Of a stretch of DNA of 64,000 nt, positions 26,496 through 35,921 are shown one piece after another. The position numbers were made by a program, and so were the translations under genes. The DNA lies in the NCBI GenBank assembly GCA_029265405.1, contig JAJUJI010000002.1, positions 186,001-250,000 on the forward strand, written 5' to 3'. Position 1 is the stretch's first letter. Each line of letters starts with the position of its first letter. This DNA is from Clostridiales bacterium. GTDB lineage: Bacteria > Bacillota > Clostridia > Oscillospirales > Oscillospiraceae. Below the pieces are notes generated by a model. It did not search any database and was not told the origin of the DNA. It was given only the letters and a program-made list of their open reading frames with translations.

Positions 26496-27508
26496 AAAAA
26501 GTCGTTCTGGGTCTTTCAGGCGGAGTGGATTCCGCGGTGGCCGCCCGCATGCTCCAAAGGCGCGGCTTTGAGGTAATAGGGCTGTGGCTTGACTTCGGCT
26601 GCGGCTCGCCGGAGGCCGCCCGCCTCAACGCTCAGCAGCTCGGTATAGAGCTTATTTCGGCGGATGTATCGCAGATGCACAGGGACTATGTGCGAAGGCC
26701 ATTCATTGAGGCCTATCTCTCCGGGAAAACGCCAAATCCCTGCATAGTCTGCAACCCGCTTGTCAAGTTCCGCGCTTTGGCGGAGCAGGCCGACAGGCTC
26801 TGCGCTGAGCATATAGCCACGGGCCATTACGCCCGGGTGGAGCGGTCCGGCCGCTGGCGGCTGCTTGAGGCCGAATCGGAAAACGACCAGAGCTATATGC
26901 TGTACCGGCTTTCCCAGGACGTGCTGTCAAGACTGCTTATGCCTCTCGGCAGCTTTAAAAAAACGGAAGTCAGAAAATTGGCCTTGGCTGAGGGGCTTTC
27001 GGCGGCCCATGCCGAGGACAGCATGGACATCTGCTTTGTTCCGGACGGAGATTACGCCTCTTACATCGAGGGCGAGGGCTATTCCTCACCCCCGGGAAAT
27101 TTCGTCGATAAAAGCGGGAGGATACTGGGGCGGCACGGCGGAGTGCATCGCTACACCGTCGGCCAGCGGCGCGGCCTCGGCGTTTCGGCGGAGGGCAGGC
27201 TCTATGTCAGCGAGATAAGGCCCGACAGGGCCGAGGTTGTGCTTTCGGACGCCGCGGACATGCTCATCAGAGAGATACGAGTGAATAACGTCAATTGGGT
27301 TTCATTGGAAAGGACCGATAAGCCCTTCAGAGCGGAGATAAAGGTGCGGCATTCAAGAGTAAAATTCTCCGCCGAGCTCGTCCCGGAAGGAGAAGAAGCC
27401 CGCATCGTATTTGACAGCGCAATACGCCGCCCCGCCGCCGGTCAGTCGGCGGTGGCGTATGCCGGAGGCGCAGTACTTTGCGGAGGGTTTATAACCGCCT
27501 CGTATTGA
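26492..27508 (+). CDS. mnmA: tRNA-specific 2-thiouridylase MnmA
   Basis: Adds sulfur at C2 of wobble U34 in tRNA-Lys, -Glu and -Gln using ATP and a persulfide relay. The PP-loop SGGVDS is at 9-14. The catalytic cysteines are C87 in NPCIVCN and C181 in [17 protein letters not shown]-like and C-terminal beta-barrel motifs follow. The 338-residue length is slightly below the usual 360. The immediate coupling to mnmG groups both U34 modifications in one transcript. Confidence 0.93.
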   Translation: MKKVVLGLSGGVDSAVAARMLQRRGFEVIGLWLDFGCGSPEAARLNAQQLGIELISADVSQMHRDYVRRPFIEAYLSGKTPNPCIVCNPLVKFRALAEQADRLCAEHIATGHYARVERSGRWRLLEAESENDQSYMLYRLSQDVLSRLLMPLGSFKKTEVRKLALAEGLSAAHAEDSMDICFVPDGDYASYIEGEGYSSPPGNFVDKSGRILGRHGGVHRYTVGQRRGLGVSAEGRLYVSEIRPDRAEVVLSDAADMLIREIRVNNVNWVSLERTDKPFRAEIKVRHSRVKFSAELVPEGEEARIVFDSAIRRPAAGQSAVAYAGGAVLCGGFITASY

Positions 27509-27555
27509 CGCGGACTTTATAGCGCCTTGCGGCGGATGCCGCGAGGCCGTTGCCG

Positions 27556-28395
27556 TCAGGCCTTATTCGGGTCGTAGCCTTCGAAAATAATTATTGATCG
27601 CTCCTTCTCAAGCGCTTTTTGCACCTCGGGCTCCGTAACCGTCCAGGAAACCTCCTGGACCTTGAACAGGTATCTGCACAGCCTGAAGCTAAGGTTGTCC
27701 CTGTCGGTATATTTGTAAGCGATAAAGTCGGGCCTTGTCAGGAAGTTCAGCAGCAGATTTTGCATAAAAAAGTCGGATATGCGGCCGACCTTCGCCCCGT
27801 TTTTTCTGAGCCTGCATACAAGCTGTCCTCTGACCACATCCGGCTGCCTGTCGTTGAACCATTTTACAGCCTCCGGTTGGAAGGATTCTATGCAGTATAG
27901 GCCCTTGTAATTTCTTAAAAGATCCCATGCGGCCGAACAAAGCTTTTTATGGTTGCCGCGCTCAACCTTCAGCTCGATGATAAGAGGCGCCTTTCTCTCA
28001 AAAAGCTCCAAAACTTCCTCTAGAAAGGGTATCCTTTCATCGGTGCCCTCCAGCCGGTATTTTCCGAGCTGCTCGGCCGTCAGCTCCTCAACGCAGACAT
28101 CGGCCTCCTCGCCGCAGAGGCGCTTGAGGTTTGAGTCGTGCACTACGGCAAGACGGCCGTCAGCCGTAAGGCGGACGTCCAGCTCCGCTCCCCAGCCGTT
28201 GTCCAGAGCGGCCCTGAAGGCCGCCATAGAGTTTTCGGGAACGCCTGCTGCCTTGTTATGATAGCCTCTGTGGGCGTATAGGTATTGCTTGAGCTCCTCA
28301 AGGAGGACATGGTTGGTTCTCGGCTTGATCGCTATAGCCCATATTATGACGAGAATAAGAATCGAAGAAATGATTTGAGACAGCATATACATCAA
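27556..28395 (-). CDS. Glycerophosphodiester phosphodiesterase
   Basis: A 279-residue GDPD-family TIM-barrel enzyme that hydrolyses glycerophosphodiesters to glycerol 3-phosphate and an alcohol. An N-terminal hydrophobic anchor (about 3-22) precedes the active-site motif AHRGYHN...PENSMAAF, then AELDVRLTADGRLAVVHD with the EXD metal ligands and the second histidine. Later ELKVER supplies another metal glutamate. It follows the MFS gene by 10 bases, so a role in salvaging an imported substrate is possible but not proven. Confidence 0.9.
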   Translation of the reverse strand: MMYMLSQIISSILILVIIWAIAIKPRTNHVLLEELKQYLYAHRGYHNKAAGVPENSMAAFRAALDNGWGAELDVRLTADGRLAVVHDSNLKRLCGEEADVCVEELTAEQLGKYRLEGTDERIPFLEEVLELFERKAPLIIELKVERGNHKKLCSAAWDLLRNYKGLYCIESFQPEAVKWFNDRQPDVVRGQLVCRLRKNGAKVGRISDFFMQNLLLNFLTRPDFIAYKYTDRDNLSFRLCRYLFKVQEVSWTVTEPEVQKALEKERSIIIFEGYDPNKA

Positions 28396-28405
28396 TCGTC
28401 CATAT

Positions 28406-29731
28406 CTAATCTATTTTTTCCGGCAGGGTCTTTGGGAAATGGGCGGACCCGTCTCCGTGCCTGACAAAATACATGGTGGCAAAGCTCAAGGCCGTAAAAA
28501 CGGCCCCGTAAGGGAAAAGCAGCACATAGCCCGCGTCGGGGTTGGAACTGCCTAGCAGCCTGTAGCCGTATTCAAGAACTGCGCCGGACAGTATGGGCGT
28601 TACTATCTGCGCCGCCATGGAAACGGTGTAGTAGTAGCCCGTGTACCTTCCAACGTCCGCTCCGCTGCACATTTCAACCACCATCGGATAGCTGTTTACG
28701 TTAATCGACGCCCAGCCTATCCCAGCCAGTATGAAAAAGAAAAAAATCATGCCCGTGAAGGACTTGAAAAAAACGCTGCTGCCGAAGGCGACGGTAAGCA
28801 GCGCGATGCCGCCGAGTATGGTTTTTCTACGGCCTATGCGGCTGGCTATTATGCCTACAGGTATGTAGGACGCTATGGCCGCGGCCTGAGCTATGATAAG
28901 CGTGTAGGCAAACGCGCCGCCTTCAAGCCCCCAGTATACATTGGCGTACTTTGAAAATGAGGTGGTGACCGCGTTGTAGCCCATGAACCAAAGAAAAATA
29001 GACGCCAGTATCAGGAAGAAGGATCTTTTCACCTCCGGCTCCAATGAATGACCCGAGCTTGAGGCAAGCGTTTCGTCCCCGTCGCCGAAGGCCTTGGATT
29101 CCTCCCTCATAAGCGCGTTGAGCTCAGGTTCTCTGACCTTTATGAGCAGCACCGCAAGGCAGCCGAGCATGAAAAGCGTCATGATAATGAATACGGGGAT
29201 ATAGCTCGGTCTGTCTCCCTTTGGCACGGCAAAGGCAATTACCGCCAGCATCAATATGCCGCCGGTTGTACCGGCAAGGTTTATTATCGCATTGGCCTTG
29301 CTCCTGAGAGGCTTTGGCGTCACATCGGGCATCAGCGCTACGGCCGGGCTGCGGTACAGTGCCATCGAAAGCAAAACCAAAACAAGGGCGGTTAGGAATA
29401 ACGGAAGGCTTCTTATACCGTCCGCAACGGGCAAAAGCAGGGAAAACGCGCAGGCGGCTATCGTTCCGCCCAAAATGAAGGGCATTCTCCTGCCCAGCCT
29501 GGTGCTGACCCTGTCTGAAAGGCTTCCGAAAAGCGGAAGCAGGAACAGCGCAAGTATGTTGTCAAGCGCCATAATCACGCCGGCTAAGGTATCGTTCATG
29601 TCGAAGGTCTTTTTAAGCATCAGCGGCACTATACTGTCGTAAACCTGCCAAAAGGCGCATATCGACATAAAAGCGAAGCCGATGCTGACGGTTCTTTTGA
29701 TATTCAGCTTCAATAGGTTCCTCCCTTTCAC
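28406..29731 (-). CDS. MFS transporter, sugar/cation symporter-like
   Basis: A 441-residue major facilitator protein with about 12 hydrophobic helices. The loop 2-3 signature GSLSDRVSTRLGRRMPFILGG is strong and of the form seen in SLC45/GPH-like sugar transporters. A second copy of the basic loop motif (ASRIGRRKTILGG) lies in the C-terminal half. The central cytoplasmic loop (about 210-250) is charged. Substrate unknown. Cotranscribed with the downstream GDPD gene. Confidence 0.85.
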   Translation of the reverse strand: MKGRNLLKLNIKRTVSIGFAFMSICAFWQVYDSIVPLMLKKTFDMNDTLAGVIMALDNILALFLLPLFGSLSDRVSTRLGRRMPFILGGTIAACAFSLLLPVADGIRSLPLFLTALVLVLLSMALYRSPAVALMPDVTPKPLRSKANAIINLAGTTGGILMLAVIAFAVPKGDRPSYIPVFIIMTLFMLGCLAVLLIKVREPELNALMREESKAFGDGDETLASSSGHSLEPEVKRSFFLILASIFLWFMGYNAVTTSFSKYANVYWGLEGGAFAYTLIIAQAAAIASYIPVGIIASRIGRRKTILGGIALLTVAFGSSVFFKSFTGMIFFFFILAGIGWASINVNSYPMVVEMCSGADVGRYTGYYYTVSMAAQIVTPILSGAVLEYGYRLLGSSNPDAGYVLLFPYGAVFTALSFATMYFVRHGDGSAHFPKTLPEKID

Positions 29732-29755
29732 TTTCTAATATGCCCTGCCTGGCTA

Positions 29756-29784
29756 ATTATCTCAAACAGCGCCCGTATAAGCAA
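29756..29784 (-). promoter_or_regulatory. Possible promoter of the MFS-GDPD operon
   Basis: Minus-strand TTGCTT (29779-29784), 17-base spacer, GATAAT (29756-29761), about 25 bases ahead of the MFS start. Confidence 0.5.
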
Positions 29785-29936
29785 GTCAAATTTATATTAA
29801 GTCCGTCACGGCGCCGCTTCCTGCAGCCTTGCGCCCGGCCCGCATGCGGCAAATCAGGACAAGGCGGCTTCCGGCGCGTTTTATGTCTTCGTAAAAAAAC
29901 GGCGCGCTTTTTTGCGGCATTTTGGTTAATTATTCA

Positions 29937-29965
29937 TTGATTTACACTATTGAACGTGATAAAAT
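29937..29965 (+). promoter_or_regulatory. Possible promoter of the MinD-like/VOR operon
   Basis: TTGATT (29937-29942), 17-base spacer, TAAAAT (29960-29965). If real, transcription starts near 29972, downstream of the TTG and GTG codons that would otherwise open the MinD-like frame. Confidence 0.5.
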
Positions 29966-30669
29966 TGCTAATCAATATTAATGGGAGGTACTCGCAGACG
30001 GATTTCGCTTTCAAACGCTATACTCTGATTTGCGGCCACTACGGCTGCGGTAAGACCAACCTGAGCATGAATATAGCGCTCGACCTTGCCGGCCGCGGCG
30101 AAGGGGTCACGCTGGCGGATATGGATATTGTAAATCCGTATTTCCGCTCCTCCGATTACGCCGGCTTTTTGGCAAGCAGGGGCATCAGGGTGATCGCGCC
30201 GGGCTCGGCCGGCACCACTCTCGACGTGCCGGCTCTGTCGGCGGAAATAGCCTCCACCTTTGAAACAGGCTCGTACGTCATAATCGACGTGGGAGGGGAC
30301 GACGCCGGAGCCACCGCTCTCGGGCGCTTTGCTCCGAACATATCGGAAATAGACTACGATATGCTTTATGTCGTAAATAAATACCGCCCGCTGACCTCCG
30401 TCTCCGGCGAAGCGGCTGTGCTTTTGCGGGAAATAGAGGCGGCTTCCCGCCTTAGGGCGACCGGAGTAATAAATAATTCGCACCTTATGGGGTTGACGAC
30501 CGTTGAAACGGTTGCATCAACCTTTAAGTATGCTGAGGAAACCGCCCTAAGGCTTAATCTGCCGCTTAGGTTCCACACGGCCCCGAGGGAAATCGCCGCG
30601 GCGCTCAAGGGCGAAAAAATATACCCGATTGATATATACGTAAAAACACCCTGGCAGCAGGAGCGCTGA
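29950..30669 (+). CDS. MinD/ParA-like P-loop ATPase linked to oxidoreductase operon
   Basis: A SIMIBI-class P-loop ATPase of the CobQ/CobB/MinD/ParA type. The Walker A is a variant, CGHYGCGKTN, and VTLADMDIVNPYFRSSDY and VIIDVGGDDAGATALGRF supply Walker B-like and switch elements. No DNA-binding or amphipathic membrane-targeting tail is seen. The gene leads a cluster with ferredoxin and VOR subunits, suggesting a role in assembling or regulating a metalloenzyme; that is inference. The start is unusual: possible codons TTG 29950 and GTG 29956 lie inside a promoter-like sequence, while the only good ribosome site (GGGAGG, 29983-29988) is followed in frame by ACG at 29998, not by ATG, GTG or TTG. 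Confidence 0.7.
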   Translation: MNVIKLLININGRYSQTDFAFKRYTLICGHYGCGKTNLSMNIALDLAGRGEGVTLADMDIVNPYFRSSDYAGFLASRGIRVIAPGSAGTTLDVPALSAEIASTFETGSYVIIDVGGDDAGATALGRFAPNISEIDYDMLYVVNKYRPLTSVSGEAAVLLREIEAASRLRATGVINNSHLMGLTTVETVASTFKYAEETALRLNLPLRFHTAPREIAAALKGEKIYPIDIYVKTPWQQER

Positions 30670-30754
30670 GGCAGGCTCGTGTCCGTCGGCTTTATGAGCC
30701 AAACAGGCTGTTTCATGCCCCATTGCATATTACAGAAAGGAAACGTATCAAAAA

Positions 30755-30967
30755 ATGGCAACAATTCACGTTGATGAAAAATACTGCAAGGGCTGCGAGC
30801 TATGCGTGGACGCATGCCCGAGGCATATTATCGCCCTGGACATGTCCAGGCTCAACGCCAAGGGCTATCATCCCGCCGGGCTTAAGGAAGGCTCCGAAGG
30901 CCTATGCACCGCCTGCGCAAGCTGCGCAGCCATGTGCCCGGACTGCGCCATCACCGTCGAGAAGTAA
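30755..30967 (+). CDS. 4Fe-4S ferredoxin subunit of 2-oxoacid oxidoreductase
   Basis: A 70-residue two-cluster ferredoxin: C11, C14, C17, C21 and C51, C54, C57, C61 form two CxxCxxCxxxCP sets for [4Fe-4S] clusters. It is the delta subunit that takes electrons from the thiamine-diphosphate active site and hands them to soluble ferredoxin. It lies 13 bases before the alpha subunit gene, with a good ribosome site at AAGGAA. Confidence 0.9.
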   Translation: MATIHVDEKYCKGCELCVDACPRHIIALDMSRLNAKGYHPAGLKEGSEGLCTACASCAAMCPDCAITVEK

Positions 30968-30980
30968 TTTGGAGGTTTAA

Positions 30981-32045
30981 ATGTCTGAGAAAGTACTAAT
31001 GAAGGGCAACGAAGCGCTTGCGGAGGCGGCGATAATCGCCGGCTGCCGCTTCTTCTTCGGCTATCCCATTACGCCTCAAACCGAGGTCGCGGCATACATG
31101 TCCAAAATGCTGCCCAAAGTCGGAGGCACCTTCCTCCAGGCCGAGTCCGAGATATCGGCCATCAATATGATTTACGGAGCCTCCTCCGCCGGCTTCAGAT
31201 GCATGACCTCGTCAAGCTCGCCCGGCATAAGCCTGAAAAGCGAGGGGATCAGCTACCTTGCGGGCTCCGACCTGCCGGCCGTAATATGCAATGTGCAGCG
31301 CGGCAGTCCAGGTCTCGGCGGCATACAGCCCTCCCAGGCCGATTATTGGCAGGCGACCCGTTCCGCCGGACACGGCGATTTCCATATAATGGTTTTCGCT
31401 CCCTCCACTGTCCAGGAAATGGTGGACCTAATAATAAGGGCTTTCGACCGTTCCGACAAGTACCGCGTACCGGCGATGATGTTTGCCGACGGGATGCTGG
31501 GGCAAATGATGGAGCCTGTGGTCCTGCCCGAGGGGAAGGACATCAAGACCTACGACAAGCCCTGGGCCACCAACGGCCATAAAAACAAGAGGCCGCACAA
31601 CGTCACCAATTCGCTCTATTTGGATCCATACCTGCTTGAAAAGACGATACGGGAGCGCTTTGCCCGCTACGACATAATCAAGGAGAAGGAGCAATTGGCC
31701 GAGGATTATATGACCGAGGACGCGGACATAGTCGTCGTCGCCTACGGAGCTTCCTCGCGCGTATGCCGCAGCGCCATAGTCGCGGCGAGAGCCGAAGGCA
31801 TCAAGGCCGGAATGGTGCGCCCCATGACGCTGTGGCCCTTCCCTGAAAGGGCCGTAAGGAAGGCCGCCGAAACGGCCAAGGCCTTTCTTTCCGTGGAAAT
31901 GAGCATGGGTCAGATGGTGGACGACGTGAAACTGGCCATAGACTGCCGACGCCCGGTTTATTTTTACGGGCGCACAGGCGGCGTCGTGCCGACTCCAGGC
32001 GAGGTGCTGGAGCAAATCAAAGCTATAAACGGAGGACTCAAGTGA
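30981..32045 (+). CDS. vorB: 2-oxoacid:ferredoxin oxidoreductase alpha subunit (VorB-like)
   Basis: The pyrimidine-binding subunit, 354 residues, of an enzyme that oxidatively decarboxylates 2-oxoacids to acyl-CoA and reduced ferredoxin. The start [33 protein letters not shown] and [48 protein letters not shown] match subunits called VorB, specific for branched-chain 2-oxoacids from valine, leucine and isoleucine. A 2-oxoglutarate enzyme (KorA) is a close alternative. It overlaps the beta subunit gene by 4 bases. Confidence 0.87.
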   Translation: MSEKVLMKGNEALAEAAIIAGCRFFFGYPITPQTEVAAYMSKMLPKVGGTFLQAESEISAINMIYGASSAGFRCMTSSSSPGISLKSEGISYLAGSDLPAVICNVQRGSPGLGGIQPSQADYWQATRSAGHGDFHIMVFAPSTVQEMVDLIIRAFDRSDKYRVPAMMFADGMLGQMMEPVVLPEGKDIKTYDKPWATNGHKNKRPHNVTNSLYLDPYLLEKTIRERFARYDIIKEKEQLAEDYMTEDADIVVVAYGASSRVCRSAIVAARAEGIKAGMVRPMTLWPFPERAVRKAAETAKAFLSVEMSMGQMVDDVKLAIDCRRPVYFYGRTGGVVPTPGEVLEQIKAINGGLK

Positions 32046-32803
32046 TGGCCATCGTATACCGGAGACCCAAAGCTCTGAACGAGCTTGAAATGCACTACTG
32101 CCCCGGCTGCAACCACGGCATAGTGCACCGCCTTGTTGCCGAAGCGATAGACGAGCTTGACATAGAGGGAAGAACAATAGGCATTGCCCCCGTCGGTTGC
32201 GCCGTCAAGGCCTACGACTATTTTGCCTGCGACATGGTGGAGGCCGCGCACGGCCGCGCTCCCGCAATAGCTACCGGCTTGAAGCGCACCATGCCCGACA
32301 GCGTGGTATTCACCTATCAGGGCGACGGGGACCTTGCCGCTATCGGCATGTGCGAAACCGTCCATGCGGCCGCCAGGGGCGAAAACATAACCGTGATATT
32401 CATAAACAACGCCATATACGGCATGACCGGCGGCCAGATGGCCCCGACAACGCTGCCAAATCAGATTACCCAGACAAGCCCCTACGGAAGGGACACAAAG
32501 ACGACGGGCTTCCCTATCAGGGTCTGCGAAATGCTCTCCACTCTGGAGGGAGTAGCACTCGCCCAGCGGGTGGCGGTTGACAGCGTGAAAAACGTGCGCA
32601 TCGCAAAAAAGGCCATAAAGAGGGCCTTTGAAAACCAGATAAACGGCAGAGGCTACAGCATAATTGAAATATTATCAGCCTGTCCCACCAACTGGGGCCT
32701 AAGCCCCCGCGAGGCGCTTGTCTGGCTGCGTGAGAACATGCTGAAGTATTACCCGCTTGGCATATATAAGGATAAGTATCCCGAAGGAGGAGAATCGAAA
32801 TGA
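32042..32803 (+). CDS. vorA: 2-oxoacid:ferredoxin oxidoreductase beta subunit (TPP-binding)
   Basis: The thiamine-diphosphate-binding subunit, 253 residues. The cluster/TPP segment [62 protein letters not shown] (GDGD core) and [16 protein letters not shown] are all in place. Overlaps both neighbours by 4 bases, so subunit synthesis is coupled. Confidence 0.87.
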   Translation: MMAIVYRRPKALNELEMHYCPGCNHGIVHRLVAEAIDELDIEGRTIGIAPVGCAVKAYDYFACDMVEAAHGRAPAIATGLKRTMPDSVVFTYQGDGDLAAIGMCETVHAAARGENITVIFINNAIYGMTGGQMAPTTLPNQITQTSPYGRDTKTTGFPIRVCEMLSTLEGVALAQRVAVDSVKNVRIAKKAIKRAFENQINGRGYSIIEILSACPTNWGLSPREALVWLRENMLKYYPLGIYKDKYPEGGESK

Positions 32804-33336
32804 GCAAGGACCTCACGCTTCTTCTCGCGGGCTTCGGAGGCCAGGGCCTGCTGTTTGCCGGCAAGGTGGCCGCCTATGCCGGTCTTATAGACGGCAGGGA
32901 GATATCCTGGCTCCCCTCCTACGGGCCCGAAATGCGCGGCGGTACGGCAAATTGCAGCGTAACGATCAGCGACTCGCCCATCGGCTCGCCGCTGATCCTC
33001 AATCCCAACGCTTTGATCGTAATGAATCTCCCATCTTACGACAAATATATCGGCTCCGCGGCCCCCGGCGCCACGGCCATAGTTGACAGCTCTATGATTG
33101 ACCGTAAAACCGGCCGACACGACATTTCCGTTTTTTATGTTCCCGGCACGAGGCTTGCGGAGGAGGGCGGCATGAAGGGGCTGGCCAATATGATACTGTT
33201 GGGCAAGCTGCTTAAGGAAACCGGCTTTACTTCGTTTGAATCCATGGACAAGGCGCTGGTCAAGTGCGTTTCTGCAAAGCACGCCGACCTTTTGGAGCAG
33301 AACAGAAAGGCTGTCAAGACGGGGTTCGAGTACTAG
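32800..33336 (+). CDS. vorC: 2-oxoacid:ferredoxin oxidoreductase gamma subunit
   Basis: The 178-residue gamma domain that contributes to CoA binding and dimer contacts. The start [47 protein letters not shown] is highly typical of the POR/VOR/KOR gamma family. It completes a four-gene delta-alpha-beta-gamma set and is followed by two tandem terminators. Confidence 0.87.
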   Translation: MSKDLTLLLAGFGGQGLLFAGKVAAYAGLIDGREISWLPSYGPEMRGGTANCSVTISDSPIGSPLILNPNALIVMNLPSYDKYIGSAAPGATAIVDSSMIDRKTGRHDISVFYVPGTRLAEEGGMKGLANMILLGKLLKETGFTSFESMDKALVKCVSAKHADLLEQNRKAVKTGFEY

Positions 33337-33341
33337 CCGAA

Positions 33342-33369
33342 AAAAAGGCGGGCATATGCCCGCCTTTTT
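33342..33369 (+). terminator. First terminator after the VOR operon
   Basis: A continuous palindrome, 14 bases per arm, with GGCGGGC core and A/T flanks, begins 6 bases after the gamma subunit stop and ends in TTTTT. Confidence 0.8.
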
Positions 33370-33374
33370 CATAT

Positions 33375-33424
33375 AGACGAACCGGCGGAAAGGTCTTTCC
33401 TTTCCGCCGGTTCGTCTTTTTTTA
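33375..33424 (+). terminator. Second, very strong terminator after the VOR operon
   Basis: A perfect 19-base-pair stem (33375-33393 with 33399-33417) with a 5-base loop, followed by eight T residues that overlap the stop codon region of the convergent CofE-like gene. Confidence 0.85.
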
Positions 33425-34588
33425 CAAGCTCGCGTAATTTGAAAAATAATTCTGGATCAGAATGATCGGCGTGCCTTTGTCGCCATTGCCGCCCGTAAGC
33501 TCGCAGAGGCGGCTAAGCAGCTCGGAGTACCGCCGGGGAAATGTGCCTTCAGCGCAGGAAGCCCGGCCTCCGCCAGAGGGATTGCTTATCCGTTCCTTCA
33601 CGGCGCTGCAAAGCTCTTCGCCGCTAAGGTCCGGAAATTCATCGTCGGCTATCAGCCTGAGCTTCTGCTCGCGCGCCGCTCCCTCCAAGCCTTCAGTATG
33701 GGCAGGATATAACAGCCTCTCTTCAGCACCCGCGGTTTCCTTCAAGCGTCCGTCGCCGTAAAGAAGAACCTCCACCCTTTTGCCCGTCGCCTCAAGCATA
33801 GCCTGACGCAGGCTATTGACAAAGGCCTCGCAGTTTCTCGCAAGCAGCTTCACCCTATCCCGTCCCGCGCTTGAGGAGCCTAAAAGCCCGTATTTTTCGT
33901 TGTAGCCGCTGCCGTCGATTGAACAATTCATGAGCTCGTCCAGGCGTAAGGCTTTCTCCGCGCCGCCGCCCTTCAATATGCGGCTTGTGCGCAGGCGCGT
34001 ATGAATATCGCAATTGACGACATTCCTGGTATAATGCAGTATATATCTGGGGTTATTTGAAAAAATAATATCTATGTTTCCGCCCAGACTCTTGAAATAG
34101 TTTACGTAGTTCACGCCGGTAAAACTGTCAACTGTCTTATCTTTGAATATGGCGCGGAAGCCACGTTCGTCGAAGCTGTCGGTGTAGGGGTCTATCCCCT
34201 TTTCGTCCAGCTCGTCTATTCCGACAAGCATGCTGCCAAGCTCGTCTGCTGGATATGAAAGCTGTATATAAAGCCTGTCGCAGGCCCTCGAGAAAGCGCG
34301 TATCAGGTTGCCAAAGCGGCTGCGGCTGAGCAGCGGAAACAAGACGCCCATGTCCCTGCCGCCAAGCTTTTCCCTTACATCCTTTTCGATATTTGCCAAA
34401 TCGGCGTAGTTGCCCTGCGTCCTGGCAAGGACCGACTCCGTAACGCCTATAACGTCCCCATCCTGAATGGAGAAGCCCTGGTCCTGCGCAGCCTGCAAAA
34501 CGCTGCGGCGCACCATTTCAACAAGATTGTCGCCCTGCCTGAAAACAGGCGCCGTAATTCCTCTGGATATTACGCCCGTGTAACGCAT
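33422..34588 (-). CDS. CofE-like (F420-0:L-glutamate ligase family) protein
   Basis: A 388-residue protein matching the Firmicutes group annotated as coenzyme F420-0:L-glutamate ligase. Visible blocks: TGVISRGITAPVFRQGDNLVEMV at the start, DGDVIGVTESVLARTQGNYA, LFPLLSRSRFGNLIRAFSRACDRLYIQLSYPADELG, FTGVNYVNYFKSLGG and CDIHTRLRTS. The protein is longer than archaeal CofE (about 250), and no other F420 genes are in view, so the F420 role is doubtful; it may ligate glutamate to another substrate. The ATG at 34588 has GAGGAAAGGA upstream; a TTG at 34612 is less likely. Confidence 0.68.
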   Translation of the reverse strand: MRYTGVISRGITAPVFRQGDNLVEMVRRSVLQAAQDQGFSIQDGDVIGVTESVLARTQGNYADLANIEKDVREKLGGRDMGVLFPLLSRSRFGNLIRAFSRACDRLYIQLSYPADELGSMLVGIDELDEKGIDPYTDSFDERGFRAIFKDKTVDSFTGVNYVNYFKSLGGNIDIIFSNNPRYILHYTRNVVNCDIHTRLRTSRILKGGGAEKALRLDELMNCSIDGSGYNEKYGLLGSSSAGRDRVKLLARNCEAFVNSLRQAMLEATGKRVEVLLYGDGRLKETAGAEERLLYPAHTEGLEGAAREQKLRLIADDEFPDLSGEELCSAVKERISNPSGGGRASCAEGTFPRRYSELLSRLCELTGGNGDKGTPIILIQNYFSNYASL

Positions 34589-34705
34589 CCGAAGCGGTCC
34601 TTTCCTCTGCAAATTGAACTATCCGGCAGGAAATAGTATAAACACGGGCAGGGTTGAAGTCAATAATTCCAACTCAGATTGCTGGTTAGCGATACATTTT
34701 TGGAA

Positions 34706-34737
34706 TAAACCGCGAAATCGATGGATTTCGCGGTTTA
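34706..34737 (-). terminator. Terminator of the DUF4349 lipoprotein gene
   Basis: A perfect 14-base-pair stem with loop GATG lies about 40 bases downstream of the DUF4349 stop on the minus strand. Short T-tract on either side. Confidence 0.6.
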
Positions 34738-34774
34738 TAATTTGTGCAAGCTTATGATACTATGGGCGCGGTGC

Positions 34775-35827
34775 TCAGGCCTGTTTGTCCCCGTTCCCCC
34801 CTCCCGATTCTCTCCCGGCTTTTTTACGCCTTGACCTGACGGCAAGCCAAACAACGGCGGCTATAACGGCGGGAACCGCCAGCAGCGGCAAGGCAGACGC
34901 GATGATAATGACCGCCCTTTTGCAGGCTTTTACCAGCCATTTCAGGGAACCGCTTACGCCCCCTGCTATCTCCTCCCAGAAGGTTTTTGCAAGCACGGGC
35001 TCGTCGGAAAATTCCTGAACCTCGCTGACGCTCAGCTCAAGGGTAGAATAGCTTATCCTGCTGTCCCAGGCGTTGAGCTGCGTGGTAAGGCTTTCGATAT
35101 TGTATCGGACCTGGGAAAGACGGTCCTCGATTGTGATCATGTCGGCTACGGTATCGGCCTTTTCCAGTATTTTCAGCAGTCTTTCCTCTTCAGTCCTGTA
35201 CGCCTTGAGCTGCGACTCCGTATCGGTATACTGGGCGGTTACGTTTTGCGCCTGCGTGGAGGTATACGTGACGTTCCCCAGCTCGGATAAGCCGTTCTGC
35301 ATTTCCGAAAAGCGGTCTTTGGGTATCCTTGCGACAAAATGCGCCGTGCGGTAGCTCGCCGACTTATAATGCTGAGTTTTATAGTCGTTGCCCGTAACAT
35401 ACGAGCTTTCGAGGAAACCGCCGTAGCGGTCTATCATCTTATAGACGCTTTCTACGGTCTTGTCAAATTCAAGCGTTTCTATCTCGGCGTAACCGGTATA
35501 GATAATCTTGTCGCCGCTGACGGCGCCCTGCTGAACGGTCAAAACAGAAGCCGAATTTGTCGGCTGCGCCTCGCCGGGCGCCGGTTGAGGCTTGATGTCT
35601 GAAGCCGAGGCGCTCCCATAGCCTCCGCTTTTTTCTATGTATTCGTATCCGCCGTCGACGGACGAGTCGCGCGAAACCGAGGATTCCTCGGCTTCCCCGT
35701 CGTAGCCTAACGGCTCGCTCTTTGAGGATACCGCAGTGTTCGCAGCTTTACCGCAGCCGGCAAAAACTGCGGCTGCAAGCGCGGCCAAAAGCAGCAGAGC
35801 TGCTGTAAAGGATATTTTGCGCTTCAT
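34775..35827 (-). CDS. DUF4349 domain lipoprotein
   Basis: A secreted, membrane-anchored protein of 350 residues. The signal peptide MKRKISFTAALLLLAALAAAVFAGC ends in a lipobox (FAGC), so the cysteine is lipid-modified. A Ser/Glu-rich spacer precedes the DUF4349 domain (IIYTGYAEIETLEFDKTVESVYKMIDRYGGFLESSYVTG...), whose central part is a long coiled coil (SQLKAYRTEEERLLKILEKA...). A C-terminal membrane helix (about 308-330) and basic tail suggest anchoring at both ends. Function unknown. The ATG at 35827 follows AAGGGG. Confidence 0.82.
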   Translation of the reverse strand: MKRKISFTAALLLLAALAAAVFAGCGKAANTAVSSKSEPLGYDGEAEESSVSRDSSVDGGYEYIEKSGGYGSASASDIKPQPAPGEAQPTNSASVLTVQQGAVSGDKIIYTGYAEIETLEFDKTVESVYKMIDRYGGFLESSYVTGNDYKTQHYKSASYRTAHFVARIPKDRFSEMQNGLSELGNVTYTSTQAQNVTAQYTDTESQLKAYRTEEERLLKILEKADTVADMITIEDRLSQVRYNIESLTTQLNAWDSRISYSTLELSVSEVQEFSDEPVLAKTFWEEIAGGVSGSLKWLVKACKRAVIIIASALPLLAVPAVIAAVVWLAVRSRRKKAGRESGGGNGDKQA

Positions 35828-35875
35828 TTGACTCAATCCCCTTATTCGTAGTGCATATATGACGAACGGCCATTA

Positions 35876-35910
35876 AAAAAAGTTCCGGAGGTTCTGCTCC
35901 GGAACTTTTT
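35876..35910 (-). terminator. Terminator of proS
   Basis: Stem of about 14 base pairs (35876-35890 with 35897-35910), loop GTTCTG, with a T-run of seven on the minus strand. It starts 12 bases after the proS stop. Confidence 0.8.
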
Positions 35911-35921
35911 AGCTATAAAAA

